Source of the DNA: Chloroflexota bacterium
Lineage (GTDB): Bacteria > Chloroflexota > Anaerolineae > Anaerolineales > Villigracilaceae
Assembly (NCBI GenBank): GCA_016195815.1
Contig: JACPYX010000007.1
Span: 186,001 to 250,000, forward strand
Length of the DNA stretch: 64,000 bases
Direction of reading: 5' to 3'
Shown piece after piece: positions 34,252-42,695 of the stretch. Position 1 is the first letter of the stretch. Each line of letters opens with the position of its first letter. The notes beneath the pieces were generated by a model that saw only the letters and a program-made list of their open reading frames with translations, did not search any database and was not told the DNA's origin. Both the position numbers and the translations under genes were made by a program.

Positions 34252-35120
34252 TAGAACTCCTCCACGTTGAAGAAGGGTTGCAGCGCGTCAAACCGGAATA
34301 CGGGACCGTCTTTGCAGATGAAATATGGCCCAAGCTGACAGTGTCCGCACGAGCCCTGGCCGCACTTCATGTTGCGTTCAAGAGAGACATAGATGCTTTC
34401 GGGTGGAACGCGGCGGGCCAATGCTTCAAAAATCACAAAGCGGATCATGATCTCGGGGCCGCAGGTCAGGACGGCAGTCTTGCGCGGGTCGATCCTGAAA
34501 TTGTAAAACCACATGGGCACCACGCCGATCCGCCCATTCCAGCTTGAGTCGCCCCGGTCAACCGTTACTTGTACGTCAATATTTGCTTCACGCCACGAAT
34601 CATATTCGTTCGTGTACATCAAATCGCTGGCTGTGCGCGCGCCGTAAAGCAAGGTCACCTTGCCATATTTTTCGCGGTTACGGATGATGTGATAAAGCGC
34701 GGGGCGCAGCGGAGGCAAGCCTATGCCGCCGCAGGCAATGAAAACATCCTTGCCTTCCATTTGCTTCACGGGCCACGAAGTGCCGAATGGTCCGCGCAGG
34801 CCGACAACATCGCCAACCTTTAACCTGCTGATCGCGTGAGTTACGTTGCCGACGAATCGAATGCTATGACCAATGAGGCTGCGGTCTTGCGAGTCGGAAC
34901 AGATCGAGATGGCGGCTTCCCCGAAGCCCGGAACATATACCATATTGAACTGCCCCGGCTGGAAGGAATACGCGGCCTGCTCAAGAGGGTCTGTGAATTT
35001 TAACCAGTAGGTGGAAACTCCCTCGATCTCAGGCGTGATGGCAGTTATTTCTGCCCAGTGAGGTTCGAGCAGATGATTTGTATTCGTCTCTACGGATTGG
35101 TCGGTTGATGATGTGATCAT
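34251..35120 (-). CDS. Hydrogenase FAD/NAD(P)-binding (gamma) subunit
   Basis: A 289-residue FNR-like protein. FAD-site block FQPGQFNMVYVPGFGEAAISICS, NAD(P) block FIACGGIGLPPLRPALYHI, then AVLTCGPEIMIRFV and a terminal [2Fe-2S] set in KCGQGSCGHCQLGPYFICKDGP. It matches HydG of sulfhydrogenases and AsrB of anaerobic sulfite reductase. It exchanges electrons with NAD(P)H. Starts overlap the upstream stop as ATGA. The order beta-gamma-delta-alpha is the classical group 3b order. Confidence 0.9.
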   Translation of the reverse strand: MITSSTDQSVETNTNHLLEPHWAEITAITPEIEGVSTYWLKFTDPLEQAAYSFQPGQFNMVYVPGFGEAAISICSDSQDRSLIGHSIRFVGNVTHAISRLKVGDVVGLRGPFGTSWPVKQMEGKDVFIACGGIGLPPLRPALYHIIRNREKYGKVTLLYGARTASDLMYTNEYDSWREANIDVQVTVDRGDSSWNGRIGVVPMWFYNFRIDPRKTAVLTCGPEIMIRFVIFEALARRVPPESIYVSLERNMKCGQGSCGHCQLGPYFICKDGPVFRFDALQPFFNVEEF

Positions 35121-36244
35121 TTGCTGGCCTCCTTTCGCAGAATTGAAATTTCTTTGGTCAGGTCAATCTCGGCTGGACACCACGTAATACAGCGTCCGCA
35201 TCCTACACAGCCAAGCGTACCGTTCTGTTGTTCCCATGTGCCGAGTTTGTGGGAAAGCCACTGGCGATAACGCGAGGAGATGGTGGGGCGTGTATTACCG
35301 CCTGCTTGGTATGAATAACCCGGATTGAAACATGAGTCCCAAACGCGTTCTCGCGAAGTTTCCAAACCATTCAAGCTCATGTGATCGAGCGCGTCCCAGC
35401 AAAAGCAGGTCGGACAGACTTGTGTGCAGTTGGCGCAACTTAGGCAGCGAGAGCCGATCTCTTGCCAGTACGGATCGTCGAGATTCTTCAAGATCAGTTC
35501 TGGAAGATCGCTGATGTCCAGACTGCGCCCCATTTTCTTGGCAGCATTATCCATGATCCGTTCGGCTGTACTGAGCATGAACGCGCTAGCGTCTTCAAAG
35601 GGAAGGTCTGACACTAGGCCGAGCGCTAGCTCTGAGCCGATTGTCAACAGGAAGACATCGTCAAGTTCGGTCAGGTTCAGATCGAAACCGCCTTTGACGC
35701 GCGGACCGGTTCCCATGGATACACAGAAGCAGGTCCCGGCAGGATTCGAGCAGTCTACTGATAGAATAAATGCACGCTTGCGGCGGTTGCGATAGATCGG
35801 GTCGTTAAAATCATCCCGCATGAATATCCGATCCTGAATCTGGATGGCCGCCAATTCGCACGCGCGGACCCCGATAAAAGCATAAGCCGGGGCATCCAAT
35901 GGGGGAGTAATTGTTTCCCAGCCTTTATCATTTTTGCGCAGAGCAAATAGATCCACACGCGGCGGGAAGAGGAATTGCTTCCAGGATTGCGCGCCAGGGA
36001 TCACGTCAAAGTAATTTTTGTGTCCGGCCTGGATAAGTCGGAAGTGCCCAGCGTTCTGCTCTGAAATATATCCGTAAGGCAACTCGTTGATGCTTTCAAT
36101 CGAGTCGTAGACAAGAGTATCGTTCTTTATGCATGGCCCTATAGTCTGATATCCGGCTTCTCTTAAACGCGCCAGCAGGGTGTTGAAGACAGGTTTTTGA
36201 ATGGCAATTGTGCTTCCAAGTTTGGGACGGTGGTCATTTGGCAT
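35117..36244 (-). CDS. Hydrogenase 4Fe-4S (beta) subunit
   Basis: About 375 residues with two ferredoxin-type cluster motifs: CLSCANCTQVCPTCFCWD and CVGCGRCITWCPAEIDLTKE. It also has an upstream AFIGVRACELAAIQIQDRI block, typical of the HydB/AsrA family, and DCSNPAGTCFCVSMGTGP. It links the small subunit with the flavin subunit. The track start is 36274; ATG 36244 (MPNDHRPKLG) is preferred and overlaps the end of the cNMP-domain gene by 11 bases. Confidence 0.88.
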   Translation of the reverse strand: MPNDHRPKLGSTIAIQKPVFNTLLARLREAGYQTIGPCIKNDTLVYDSIESINELPYGYISEQNAGHFRLIQAGHKNYFDVIPGAQSWKQFLFPPRVDLFALRKNDKGWETITPPLDAPAYAFIGVRACELAAIQIQDRIFMRDDFNDPIYRNRRKRAFILSVDCSNPAGTCFCVSMGTGPRVKGGFDLNLTELDDVFLLTIGSELALGLVSDLPFEDASAFMLSTAERIMDNAAKKMGRSLDISDLPELILKNLDDPYWQEIGSRCLSCANCTQVCPTCFCWDALDHMSLNGLETSRERVWDSCFNPGYSYQAGGNTRPTISSRYRQWLSHKLGTWEQQNGTLGCVGCGRCITWCPAEIDLTKEISILRKEASK

Positions 36245-36722
36245 TTTGCGACTCCGGATTGGCGAACATATCAATTAACTGCAAGCGTGTCACTAATAGG
36301 CGGCTGGCGACAATGTTTGCAAGCCGGCGCATGACGAGATACCCCAAATCATGATCGTCATCGCATGCCTGATGCAGTTTCTCTGCATTTATGCAGGCAA
36401 TCAGGCCATCTATGACCGCCGTTGCGCCAGCAGTGCGTTGGTGAATGATGGGTGTCGCGCTCGACCACCCAAATACTTCCCATGGTTCGGCTGTGTAGAA
36501 GCGGATTTTGCCGCGGTGAGGAACAAGCATATCGAGCGCCACGCGGCCTTCAATCACAATGTAGATTTCATTTGCCTTGTCGCCCTGGCGAAACAGAACT
36601 TCGCCGGCCCTCACGCGGCGCAGATGCGTGATCGCGGCAATTGTCTGAAAGTGTTCCGGTGTAATCTCACGAAACCAGGGGATTTTTCGAAGTTCGGCGG
36701 CAGTTTCTTTAGCGGTATTCAC
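36234..36722 (-). CDS. Cyclic-nucleotide-binding-domain protein without HTH
   Basis: A 162-residue protein. The cNMP fold is clear: IPWFREITPEHFQTIAAITHLRRVRAGEVLFRQGDKANEIYIVIEGRVAL, then a phosphate-cassette region EVFGWSSATPIIHQRTAGATAVIDG. The canonical G-E-x-A-L-x-x-x-x-R-A cassette is replaced by GWSSA...RTAGA, so nucleotide binding may be altered. No C-terminal DNA-binding HTH is present. It begins with GTG 36722 behind a strong AGGAGG site. It is the first gene of the hydrogenase operon and may act as a sensor or a protein partner for the enzyme; its role is inferred. Confidence 0.82.
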   Translation of the reverse strand: MNTAKETAAELRKIPWFREITPEHFQTIAAITHLRRVRAGEVLFRQGDKANEIYIVIEGRVALDMLVPHRGKIRFYTAEPWEVFGWSSATPIIHQRTAGATAVIDGLIACINAEKLHQACDDDHDLGYLVMRRLANIVASRLLVTRLQLIDMFANPESQNAK

Positions 36723-36761
36723 GATACCTCCTTTAGCGGCCTTATAGCCTTTGCTGCATAT

Positions 36762-36779
36762 TTGTAATATTATTCACAA
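36762..36779. promoter_or_regulatory. Rex-like (or CRP-like) operator upstream of the hydrogenase operon
   Basis: The 18-base TTGTAATATTATTCACAA matches the Rex consensus TTGTGAA-N4-TTCACAA at all bases of the right half and five of seven on the left. It sits in a wider perfect dyad ATATTTGT-N10-ACAAATAT (36758-36783). It lies about 40 bases before the GTG start. The inner TGTAA-N6-TCACA also resembles a CRP/FNR-family site, so the binding factor is undecided. Confidence 0.55.
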
Positions 36780-36992
36780 ATATATGGTAGTGCGTTCTGT
36801 CTTAATCTTTCGAGTAAGTTGTCATACATCTGGCTTGTCAGATTTTTCGTAGATGACGGCTGATTCACATGCTTTGATCGTTGTTTCAATGCAAGAGAGC
36901 GTTGAGAGGGATGGTTTTTTTAATCAAATAGCTCTATTTCTTGTTTATATCAAACCGACTCTGTTGTTTTTGTTTGAGGGAATTAAGCGGAA

Positions 36993-39779
36993 TTATGTTC
37001 CCAGCCACTTCCCGGCCTCGCGCGCTAAATTGGCTGTTAATCCTTGACGCGCGGTGCATTGCGGCAGTGACTCTAAAAACAGGCGGCCATATTGCTTGGT
37101 CAACACGCGGCGATCCAAAATCGCGACCACGCCGCGGTCCGATGCGGTGCGGATCAATCGTCCGAAGCCTTGGCGGAATTTGAGAATGGCTTCGGGCAGG
37201 TAATATTCCTGGAATGAATCTTCATACGTTTCTGAACGCGCCGCGATGATCGGGTCGGACGGAACATCGAAGGGCAGTTTAGTCATCATTACCACCGACA
37301 ACGAATCGCCGGGCACGTCTACACCCTCCCAGAAGGACCGCGTGCCCAGCAACACGGCCCGGTCTGTTGACTTGAACGACTCGAGCAGGGCATTTGGCGA
37401 AGAACCGTCGCCTTGTTCGTACACGGCAATATCTTCATTCGCCAATTGAGCCGTGATAGCTTGCGACGTTTTTTTCAACGCGGCATAAGAAGTGAATAAC
37501 ACCAGCATTCGACCGCCGGTGGCTTTGGCCGTGGAGATAATTGCCCGATCAAGAGCTTGCTGATATCCTGGCTGATTCGGTTCGGGAATATCGTTGGCGA
37601 TATAAAGCAGGGTTGAGCTTTCATAATCATACGGCGAGCCGAGCTGCATCTCGTCTGCTTCGTCCGCGCCGAGCGTGTTGCGCAGATATTGGAACTCGCC
37701 GTGTGTGGTCAGTGTGGCGGATGTGAGAATCACGGATGTTTTTTCGTGCCACAAATATTCCTCGATCAACGGTCCGACGCGCAGAGGCGCGGCGTTTAGC
37801 GAGACGCGATTCCCGTTGGGCTGGACTTCGATCCAATAGATTTGTTCCGCGGATGGATCGCTGATCATGGCTGAGACATTCGCTTCGGCTTCGGACAAGC
37901 GGCGGTACACGTTACCGAGATCGCTGATCACATCCTCGAGATTTTCGTGCCCGTCCGAATATAGATCCGAAGCGGCTTTGTGAATCTCGGCCAGTTGATT
38001 GAGCAGAAACTTCAACGCTTGTCCGGTCGCATCCCACGCGATTTCGACTTCATCCCAACCTGGCAGAGTCCGCGTGGAGGGCAGGACGCGCGATTGCCAG
38101 GCATAATTGCTTTTTGCCTGCCCTTCGCGCTGGATGTCTGCGAAGTCTTTCAAGTTGTCGAAAAATTGCCGGTTGAGTTGTTCGAGACGGAAGGCGCTGT
38201 CGGTGGCGCGGCTGATCTTTTGCTGGAGCAGACCGAAGTCGGAAGGGCGCAGCGTTTCGTGAGTCTCGCCGAGCACGCGACCCAACGTCCCAGCGTTCGA
38301 TCCGCCGATTTCTTTCAGCATCCGTTCCAGGTCAATTTGAGTCAAACGAAATGAAAGCGCGTTGGTCGTGGCAGATTCCAAATGATGCGCTTCGTCTACG
38401 ATGAGATGCGAATATTCGGGCAGGACTTTGCTTCCGGTGGCGATGTCCGAAAGCAGCAGTGCATGATTGACAACCAGCACGTGCGCGGTTTGTGAGGCGG
38501 CCTTGGCGCGATGAAACGGGCACGCGCCGCCGGTGCGTTTGATGCAAGTTTCGGTTGTGCAGGCATCGTCTTCGGCCGAAAGCCGCACCCACACTTCGCG
38601 CTCGCTTGGGCCGTTGAGATTTAATTCGTTGCGGTCGCCGCTTTGATTGTTGAGTTGCCACACCATCACTTTTGCAAGCACGCGCATTTCTTCGCCGGTG
38701 CGCGGGCCAAAGTGTCGCAGGTTTTCAAGGCGGCGCGGGCAAAGATAATTGGCGCGTCCCTTCAAAACAGAAAAGCGAAAATCAAGATTGAGCGCCTGAC
38801 TCAAATTTGGCAGATCAATCTTGATAAGCTGGTCTTGCAGGTTGATGGTGTTGGTCGAGACGACGACGCGCATGTTGTTGCGGACTGCGAACAACGCGGC
38901 CGGAACAAGATAGGCGAACGATTTTCCAACGCCGGTTCCGGCCTCGACCATGAGATGCTGGCCGGTTGAAAGGGCATTGGCCACCGCTCGAAGCATTTCC
39001 ACCTGCTCCGGCCTTTGCTCGAAGGATTCGAAATATTGTGAGAACGGCCCGCCGTATTCCAGAATGGACGCGACTTCCTCGGTGTTTAGCGGGATGGTGG
39101 TCTCGGGATTTTCCAGCGGCGGGAAGCGATCCGAGTCTTCAAAAGCGCGCGTGTTACTTTTAACCTTTTTTGCATGGATGCCGTCTTGGGCCTTGGCTTT
39201 CAAAACTTGTTCAAAGATCCAACCGGCGTCCCAGCTGATCGGCTCGCTCAAGCGAACGATTTCCGCGATTAGCTCGAACGGCAATTCGTTTGCCATCTCG
39301 AACAGGCGGTTGAAGACGGCCTGCGTGACGCGCGCATCGTCGAGGGCGCGATGGGTGGCAGGCAGTAAAATGCCGAGTTCTTTTCCGAGCGAACCGAGAT
39401 TATATCGGCTGGCATTGGGGATTAGTACCGATGCCAATTCGTACGTGTCAATGACTTCGTTATATTGCAGAATTCCCGCTTGTTTTTGCAGGAAGCCAAG
39501 ATCAAAACGGACGCTGTGTCCGACGATGGGCGCGTTGCCTGCGAAGGCTTCCAGTTCGTGGATGACATCGCGCAGGCGCGGCGCTTGTCGCACCATGGCA
39601 TCGTCAATGCCTGTCAAGCCGGTGATGAATTCGGGAATGTGGCGGTTGGGATTAATGAGCGAAGACCATTCGGCTTCTACGCGATGTCCCTTGAATTTGA
39701 CCGCCGCGATTTCAAGGATGGTATCGCGGTCTTCGTCGAGGCCGGTGGTTTCAATGTCTATGGCAACAATGGAGTCCAT
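36993..39779 (-). CDS. dinG: DinG-type XPD-like helicase with N-terminal DEDDh exonuclease
   Basis: A 928-residue protein. Residues 1-170 form a DnaQ-like exonuclease (VAIDIETTGLDEDRD, VGHSVRFDLGFL, THRALDDARVT). A helicase part follows: MVEAGTGVGKSFAYLVPA (Walker A), LIVDEAHHLES (Walker B), LVLFTSYAALKKTSQ and LLGTRSFWEGVDVPGDSLSVVMMTKLPF, ending in QGFGRLIRTASDRGVVAILDRR. Four Cys (YLCPRR, DACTTETCIKR, GACPF) sit where XPD-type proteins bind a 4Fe-4S cluster. It may resolve R-loops or damaged DNA. It is single and starts at ATG 39779. Confidence 0.9.
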   Translation of the reverse strand: MDSIVAIDIETTGLDEDRDTILEIAAVKFKGHRVEAEWSSLINPNRHIPEFITGLTGIDDAMVRQAPRLRDVIHELEAFAGNAPIVGHSVRFDLGFLQKQAGILQYNEVIDTYELASVLIPNASRYNLGSLGKELGILLPATHRALDDARVTQAVFNRLFEMANELPFELIAEIVRLSEPISWDAGWIFEQVLKAKAQDGIHAKKVKSNTRAFEDSDRFPPLENPETTIPLNTEEVASILEYGGPFSQYFESFEQRPEQVEMLRAVANALSTGQHLMVEAGTGVGKSFAYLVPAALFAVRNNMRVVVSTNTINLQDQLIKIDLPNLSQALNLDFRFSVLKGRANYLCPRRLENLRHFGPRTGEEMRVLAKVMVWQLNNQSGDRNELNLNGPSEREVWVRLSAEDDACTTETCIKRTGGACPFHRAKAASQTAHVLVVNHALLLSDIATGSKVLPEYSHLIVDEAHHLESATTNALSFRLTQIDLERMLKEIGGSNAGTLGRVLGETHETLRPSDFGLLQQKISRATDSAFRLEQLNRQFFDNLKDFADIQREGQAKSNYAWQSRVLPSTRTLPGWDEVEIAWDATGQALKFLLNQLAEIHKAASDLYSDGHENLEDVISDLGNVYRRLSEAEANVSAMISDPSAEQIYWIEVQPNGNRVSLNAAPLRVGPLIEEYLWHEKTSVILTSATLTTHGEFQYLRNTLGADEADEMQLGSPYDYESSTLLYIANDIPEPNQPGYQQALDRAIISTAKATGGRMLVLFTSYAALKKTSQAITAQLANEDIAVYEQGDGSSPNALLESFKSTDRAVLLGTRSFWEGVDVPGDSLSVVMMTKLPFDVPSDPIIAARSETYEDSFQEYYLPEAILKFRQGFGRLIRTASDRGVVAILDRRVLTKQYGRLFLESLPQCTARQGLTANLAREAGKWLGT

Positions 39780-39961
39780 GCGAATAATTCGTTCCTATCT
39801 TTTTGATAGAACAAGTGTACCATAGGCGGGATGCAAGGGGGTAGACGGATTAAAAATTTCCACAGATTACCCAGATGACGCAGTGGGAGTCTTTCGTCTG
39901 CGAGATCGCGAGCAATCTGTGGAGTCGAGTTTTTGAACCGGAAAATATCTTTACAACTAAA

Positions 39962-40657
39962 TTATTCCTGCGGCAGGGCTGAGGTGATTTTTTGCAGCAT
40001 TAGCGAACCTAATGACGGTTCTTTTGTTTTTTGCCGCATGAACTCTTTCAGCTTTTTGATCTGCAAGACGGGGACGGGGGCATCCGTATCGTCAATTTCA
40101 ATCTGGTCGCTGGTGAACACCAATACCCCTTTTACTTCATGGATTTCGTCGCCATTCATTTTCTTGGCCAAATACTTCTTTAGGGCATTGATTTGATTTT
40201 CAAGCTCGAGGCTGGGATGACCGATGCCTTCCTGTCCGAAGATTGTCATATAGGTTTGCATGAACCCGCCTCCGGAAAGCCGCCAACGGTTTTTGTAGTA
40301 TGCTACTTTGCCGCGCTGATGAAGCGGCAGCAGTACCCAAATCCCTGCCGGGCCAACCAATAAGTGGGAAGCTGGCGTTATATAATGATAGAGTATGGTG
40401 TCTCCGGGCAGGCCTTTGAGGCTTGCATCCAGTTGTTCGTCCGGACGCGGGGTGCGTCCCCAGCGGTTGGTGAAGTACATCCCAACCTGGGTCATCATAA
40501 AGCCGATAATCAACGCGCCGATCGAATAAAAGAATAAATCGGGCTTTTGAAAAGAAATATACATACCGATGCCCAATACGGCCAGCGCTCCCAGGCTTGT
40601 ATATTGCCCGATCCTGCCATTTCGTTTGATTAGTTTTTCATTCCTGATGATTTTCAT
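39962..40657 (-). CDS. Membrane protein with NERD-like domain
   Basis: A 231-residue protein with two N-terminal hydrophobic segments (YTSLGALAVLGIGMYISF and FFYSIGALIIGFMMTQVGMYF). A soluble part reads LDASLKGLPGDTILYHYITPASHLLVGPAGIWVLLPLHQRGKVAYYKNRWRL. This resembles the NERD nuclease-related domain (L...L....l.H.l.......D.illg..Giwvie.K), although the usual acidic catalytic residues are not clear. Function unknown. It lies 47 bases downstream of plsX on the same strand. Confidence 0.6.
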   Translation of the reverse strand: MKIIRNEKLIKRNGRIGQYTSLGALAVLGIGMYISFQKPDLFFYSIGALIIGFMMTQVGMYFTNRWGRTPRPDEQLDASLKGLPGDTILYHYITPASHLLVGPAGIWVLLPLHQRGKVAYYKNRWRLSGGGFMQTYMTIFGQEGIGHPSLELENQINALKKYLAKKMNGDEIHEVKGVLVFTSDQIEIDDTDAPVPVLQIKKLKEFMRQKTKEPSLGSLMLQKITSALPQE

Positions 40658-40704
40658 GGATTCCTTTTTGGAACGTGGATTGAATAAAGTGCAGTGTCAC
40701 AATC

Positions 40705-41721
40705 TTATTTCTTTAGGCTTTGCTCGATGCCGGCGCGAATGGAGTCCAGCATTCCGGATTCAAAAGTTTGTTTGGCCAAACGAATGGCGCTTTTGATTGC
40801 AAGTGCGTCCGAGCGTCCATGACCGATCAATACCAGGCCGTTGACGCCAAGCAGAATGGCCGCGCCTTGTTCGCTGGGATCGAGCATGGATTTTACGCCG
40901 CCCAGCGCAGGTCTGACGAGCGCACCGCCCAGCAGGGCCAGCGGACCTCCGTTCTTGATCTCGCTTTTGACTTTATCAAGGATCAATTTGCCGACCGCCT
41001 CGGCAGTTTTGAGCATTACATTTCCTGTAAAACCGTCGGTGACTGCTACATCCACTTTGCCGCCAATGACCTCCTTGCCTTCCACGTTGCCATAAAAATT
41101 CAATCCCGAAGATTTAAGCAGGGGGGTGGCGGCGCGCACGAGTTCGTTGCCTTTCCCTTCCTCTTCGCCATTGGAGACCAGGCCGACTTTTGGATTCTTC
41201 ACACCGCGTACTTTTTCGGCGTAGATTGCTCCCATGATCCCGAATTGGAGCAGGTTCTCTGGTTTGCAATCGGGGTTGGCTCCAATATCAAGCACGACGC
41301 ATGAGCCGCTAGCGGTTGGAAAAACGGGAGCCAGAGCCGGCTTATCCACGCCGCGCACGCGTCCAAGGCGGAAGAGGGCCGTCAGCCAGCCTGCGCCGGT
41401 GTTTCCAGCAGTGACAAAAGCATCCGCTTCGCCTTTCTTGACCAGGTCAATGCCAACCGCCATCGAGTTTTTCGCGTCCTTATGGCGCGCTTTGAACGCC
41501 AACTCTTCACCCTTGTCTTCCATCGTCAACATTTCTGGCGCGTGAACGATTCGGATGGGCAGACCGCCGGGGTTTTGCGCGGCCAGCACAGGTCTGATTT
41601 TAGATTCGTCGCCGACCAGGATGATTTCTACGCCGTACTCGCGCGCAGCCATCACTGAGCCGGTCACATCCGGCGTCGGAAATTCATCGCTGCCCATTGC
41701 ATCTATAACGATACGAGTCAC
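40705..41721 (-). CDS. plsX: Phosphate acyltransferase PlsX
   Basis: About 338 residues. The family opening is TRIVIDAMGSDEFPTPDVTGSVMAA. Further conserved parts are EMLTMEDKGEELAFKARHKDAKNSMAVGIDLVKKGEADAFVTAGNTGA, VVLDIGANPDCKPENLLQFGIMGAIYAEKV and VDVAVTDGFTGNVMLKTAE. It makes acyl-phosphate from acyl-ACP for phosphatidic acid synthesis by PlsY. The track's 371-residue frame would start inside the divergent tRNA-Leu. GTG 41721 with GGAG seven bases upstream is therefore used. Confidence 0.92.
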   Translation of the reverse strand: MTRIVIDAMGSDEFPTPDVTGSVMAAREYGVEIILVGDESKIRPVLAAQNPGGLPIRIVHAPEMLTMEDKGEELAFKARHKDAKNSMAVGIDLVKKGEADAFVTAGNTGAGWLTALFRLGRVRGVDKPALAPVFPTASGSCVVLDIGANPDCKPENLLQFGIMGAIYAEKVRGVKNPKVGLVSNGEEEGKGNELVRAATPLLKSSGLNFYGNVEGKEVIGGKVDVAVTDGFTGNVMLKTAEAVGKLILDKVKSEIKNGGPLALLGGALVRPALGGVKSMLDPSEQGAAILLGVNGLVLIGHGRSDALAIKSAIRLAKQTFESGMLDSIRAGIEQSLKK

Positions 41722-41749
41722 TGTTTCGCTCCTCAAACGATTTCCCTGC

Positions 41750-41777
41750 TTGACAACAAAAGCAAGCCGATTATAAT
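41750..41777 (+). promoter_or_regulatory. tRNA-Leu promoter
   Basis: TTGACA (41750-41755), a 16-base spacer and TATAAT (41772-41777), 13 bases before the tRNA. ATTATAAT is self-complementary, so it might also serve as a -10 for the divergent plsX gene. Confidence 0.78.
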
Positions 41778-41790
41778 ACGCCCTGCTCTT

Positions 41791-41872
41791 GCGCTGGTGC
41801 TGGAATTGGCAGACAGGCATGGTTGAGGGCCATGTGCCGCAAGGCGTGAGGGTTCAAGTCCCTCCCAGCGCA
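41791..41872 (+). tRNA. tRNA-Leu (GAG)
   Basis: A class II cloverleaf. The acceptor stem GCGCTGG pairs with CCAGCGC; the anticodon stem CATGG/CCATG holds loop TTGAGGG with anticodon GAG; the long variable arm is TGCC-GCAA-GGCG; the T-arm is GAGGG-TTCAAGT-CCCTC. The discriminator is A, as needed for Leu. CCA is not encoded. Confidence 0.95.
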
Positions 41873-41894
41873 CAAAGAATGCAGTTTTTTTTGT

Positions 41895-41931
41895 AATAAA
41901 AATCCCCGATTTTATATCGGGAATTTTTATT
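41895..41931. terminator. Bidirectional terminator between tRNA-Leu and the ABC transporter
   Basis: AATAAAAATCCCCGAT pairs with ATCGGGAATTTTTATT (one mismatch) around a short loop, with A/T-runs on both sides. It overlaps the stop codon of the ABC ATPase gene. A further TTTTTTTT run lies just after the tRNA. Confidence 0.85.
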
Positions 41932-42694
41932 ATTCGACTCCGCCTGATCGGTAGCGGTCAATCAATGCTTTTGTGCGCGGATCTTTTGGCGATTTGAAGA
42001 TCTCTTCGGGAGTGTTGTCTTCTATTATTTCGCCTTCGGCCATCACGACCACGCGGTCAGCGACTTCACGTGCGAAGCCCATTTCATGAGTCACGACCAG
42101 CATGGTCATACCTTCCTGCGCGACTTTCTTCATAACGTTCAAAACTTCGCCGATGAGTTCGGGATCAAGCGCGGAGGTCGGCTCGTCGAAGAGCATAACT
42201 TTCGGTTCCATGGCAAGGGCGCGGGCGATTGCAATACGCTGCTTTTGTCCGCCGGAGAGGCGCATTGGGTATTCGTCCTTCTTGAATAACATGCCCACAC
42301 GGTCGAGATTCATCTCGGCAATTTCATTCGCCTTGGATCTGTCCATTTTCTTGACAGTCACCGGCCCTTCGGTCACATTTTCAAGTACGCTCATATGTGG
42401 GAAGAGATTGAATTCCTGAAAAACCATTCCAGTCTTCAAGCGGACATCGTGCACGAGTTGACGGTGTTCCCTGCCTTTTCCGCCTGCCTCAACGATCAAT
42501 TTGTCAACTTCAATCGTTCCGGCAGATGGCTCTTCAAGAAAATTGATACATCGAAGCAGGGTGCTTTTGCCCGAACCGGATCGTCCAATAATACAGACCA
42601 CTTCCATGGGCTTGACTTCGAGGTTTATTTTTTTCAATACGTGAAGGCGGCCAAAGTATTTATCCAGGTTGGCGACTTTAACGATGGGAGCCAT
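41930..42694 (-). CDS. Polar amino-acid ABC transporter ATP-binding protein
   Basis: About 254 residues. Walker [21 protein letters not shown]-loop [17 protein letters not shown], signature [16 protein letters not shown], Walker [20 protein letters not shown] and H-loop [17 protein letters not shown]. The FNLFPH and HEMGFAREV wording is that of GlnQ/HisP-type amino-acid transporters. The track start is 42742; ATG 42694 with GGAG upstream gives the family N-terminus. It lies one base after the permease gene. Confidence 0.9.
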   Translation of the reverse strand: MAPIVKVANLDKYFGRLHVLKKINLEVKPMEVVCIIGRSGSGKSTLLRCINFLEEPSAGTIEVDKLIVEAGGKGREHRQLVHDVRLKTGMVFQEFNLFPHMSVLENVTEGPVTVKKMDRSKANEIAEMNLDRVGMLFKKDEYPMRLSGGQKQRIAIARALAMEPKVMLFDEPTSALDPELIGEVLNVMKKVAQEGMTMLVVTHEMGFAREVADRVVVMAEGEIIEDNTPEEIFKSPKDPRTKALIDRYRSGGVE

Positions 42695-42695
42695 G

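Noticed and set aside
33876-34547. 223-residue plus-strand ORF opposite the hydrogenase genes
   Set aside because: Spans two overlapping, well-supported hydrogenase genes on the other strand and carries no motif.
38950-39825. 291-residue plus-strand ORF opposite dinG
   Set aside because: It lies wholly antisense to conserved DinG sequence, is Ser/Arg-rich with no recognised motif, and has the look of a shadow frame in GC-rich coding DNA.
40720-41304. 194-residue plus-strand ORF opposite plsX
   Set aside because: Antisense shadow of a clear PlsX; no ribosome site or family motif.
41722-41820. N-terminal extension of PlsX in the ORF track
   Set aside because: The extension runs through the tRNA-Leu promoter and the first part of the tRNA; GTG 41721 with a GGAG site gives the family N-terminus.
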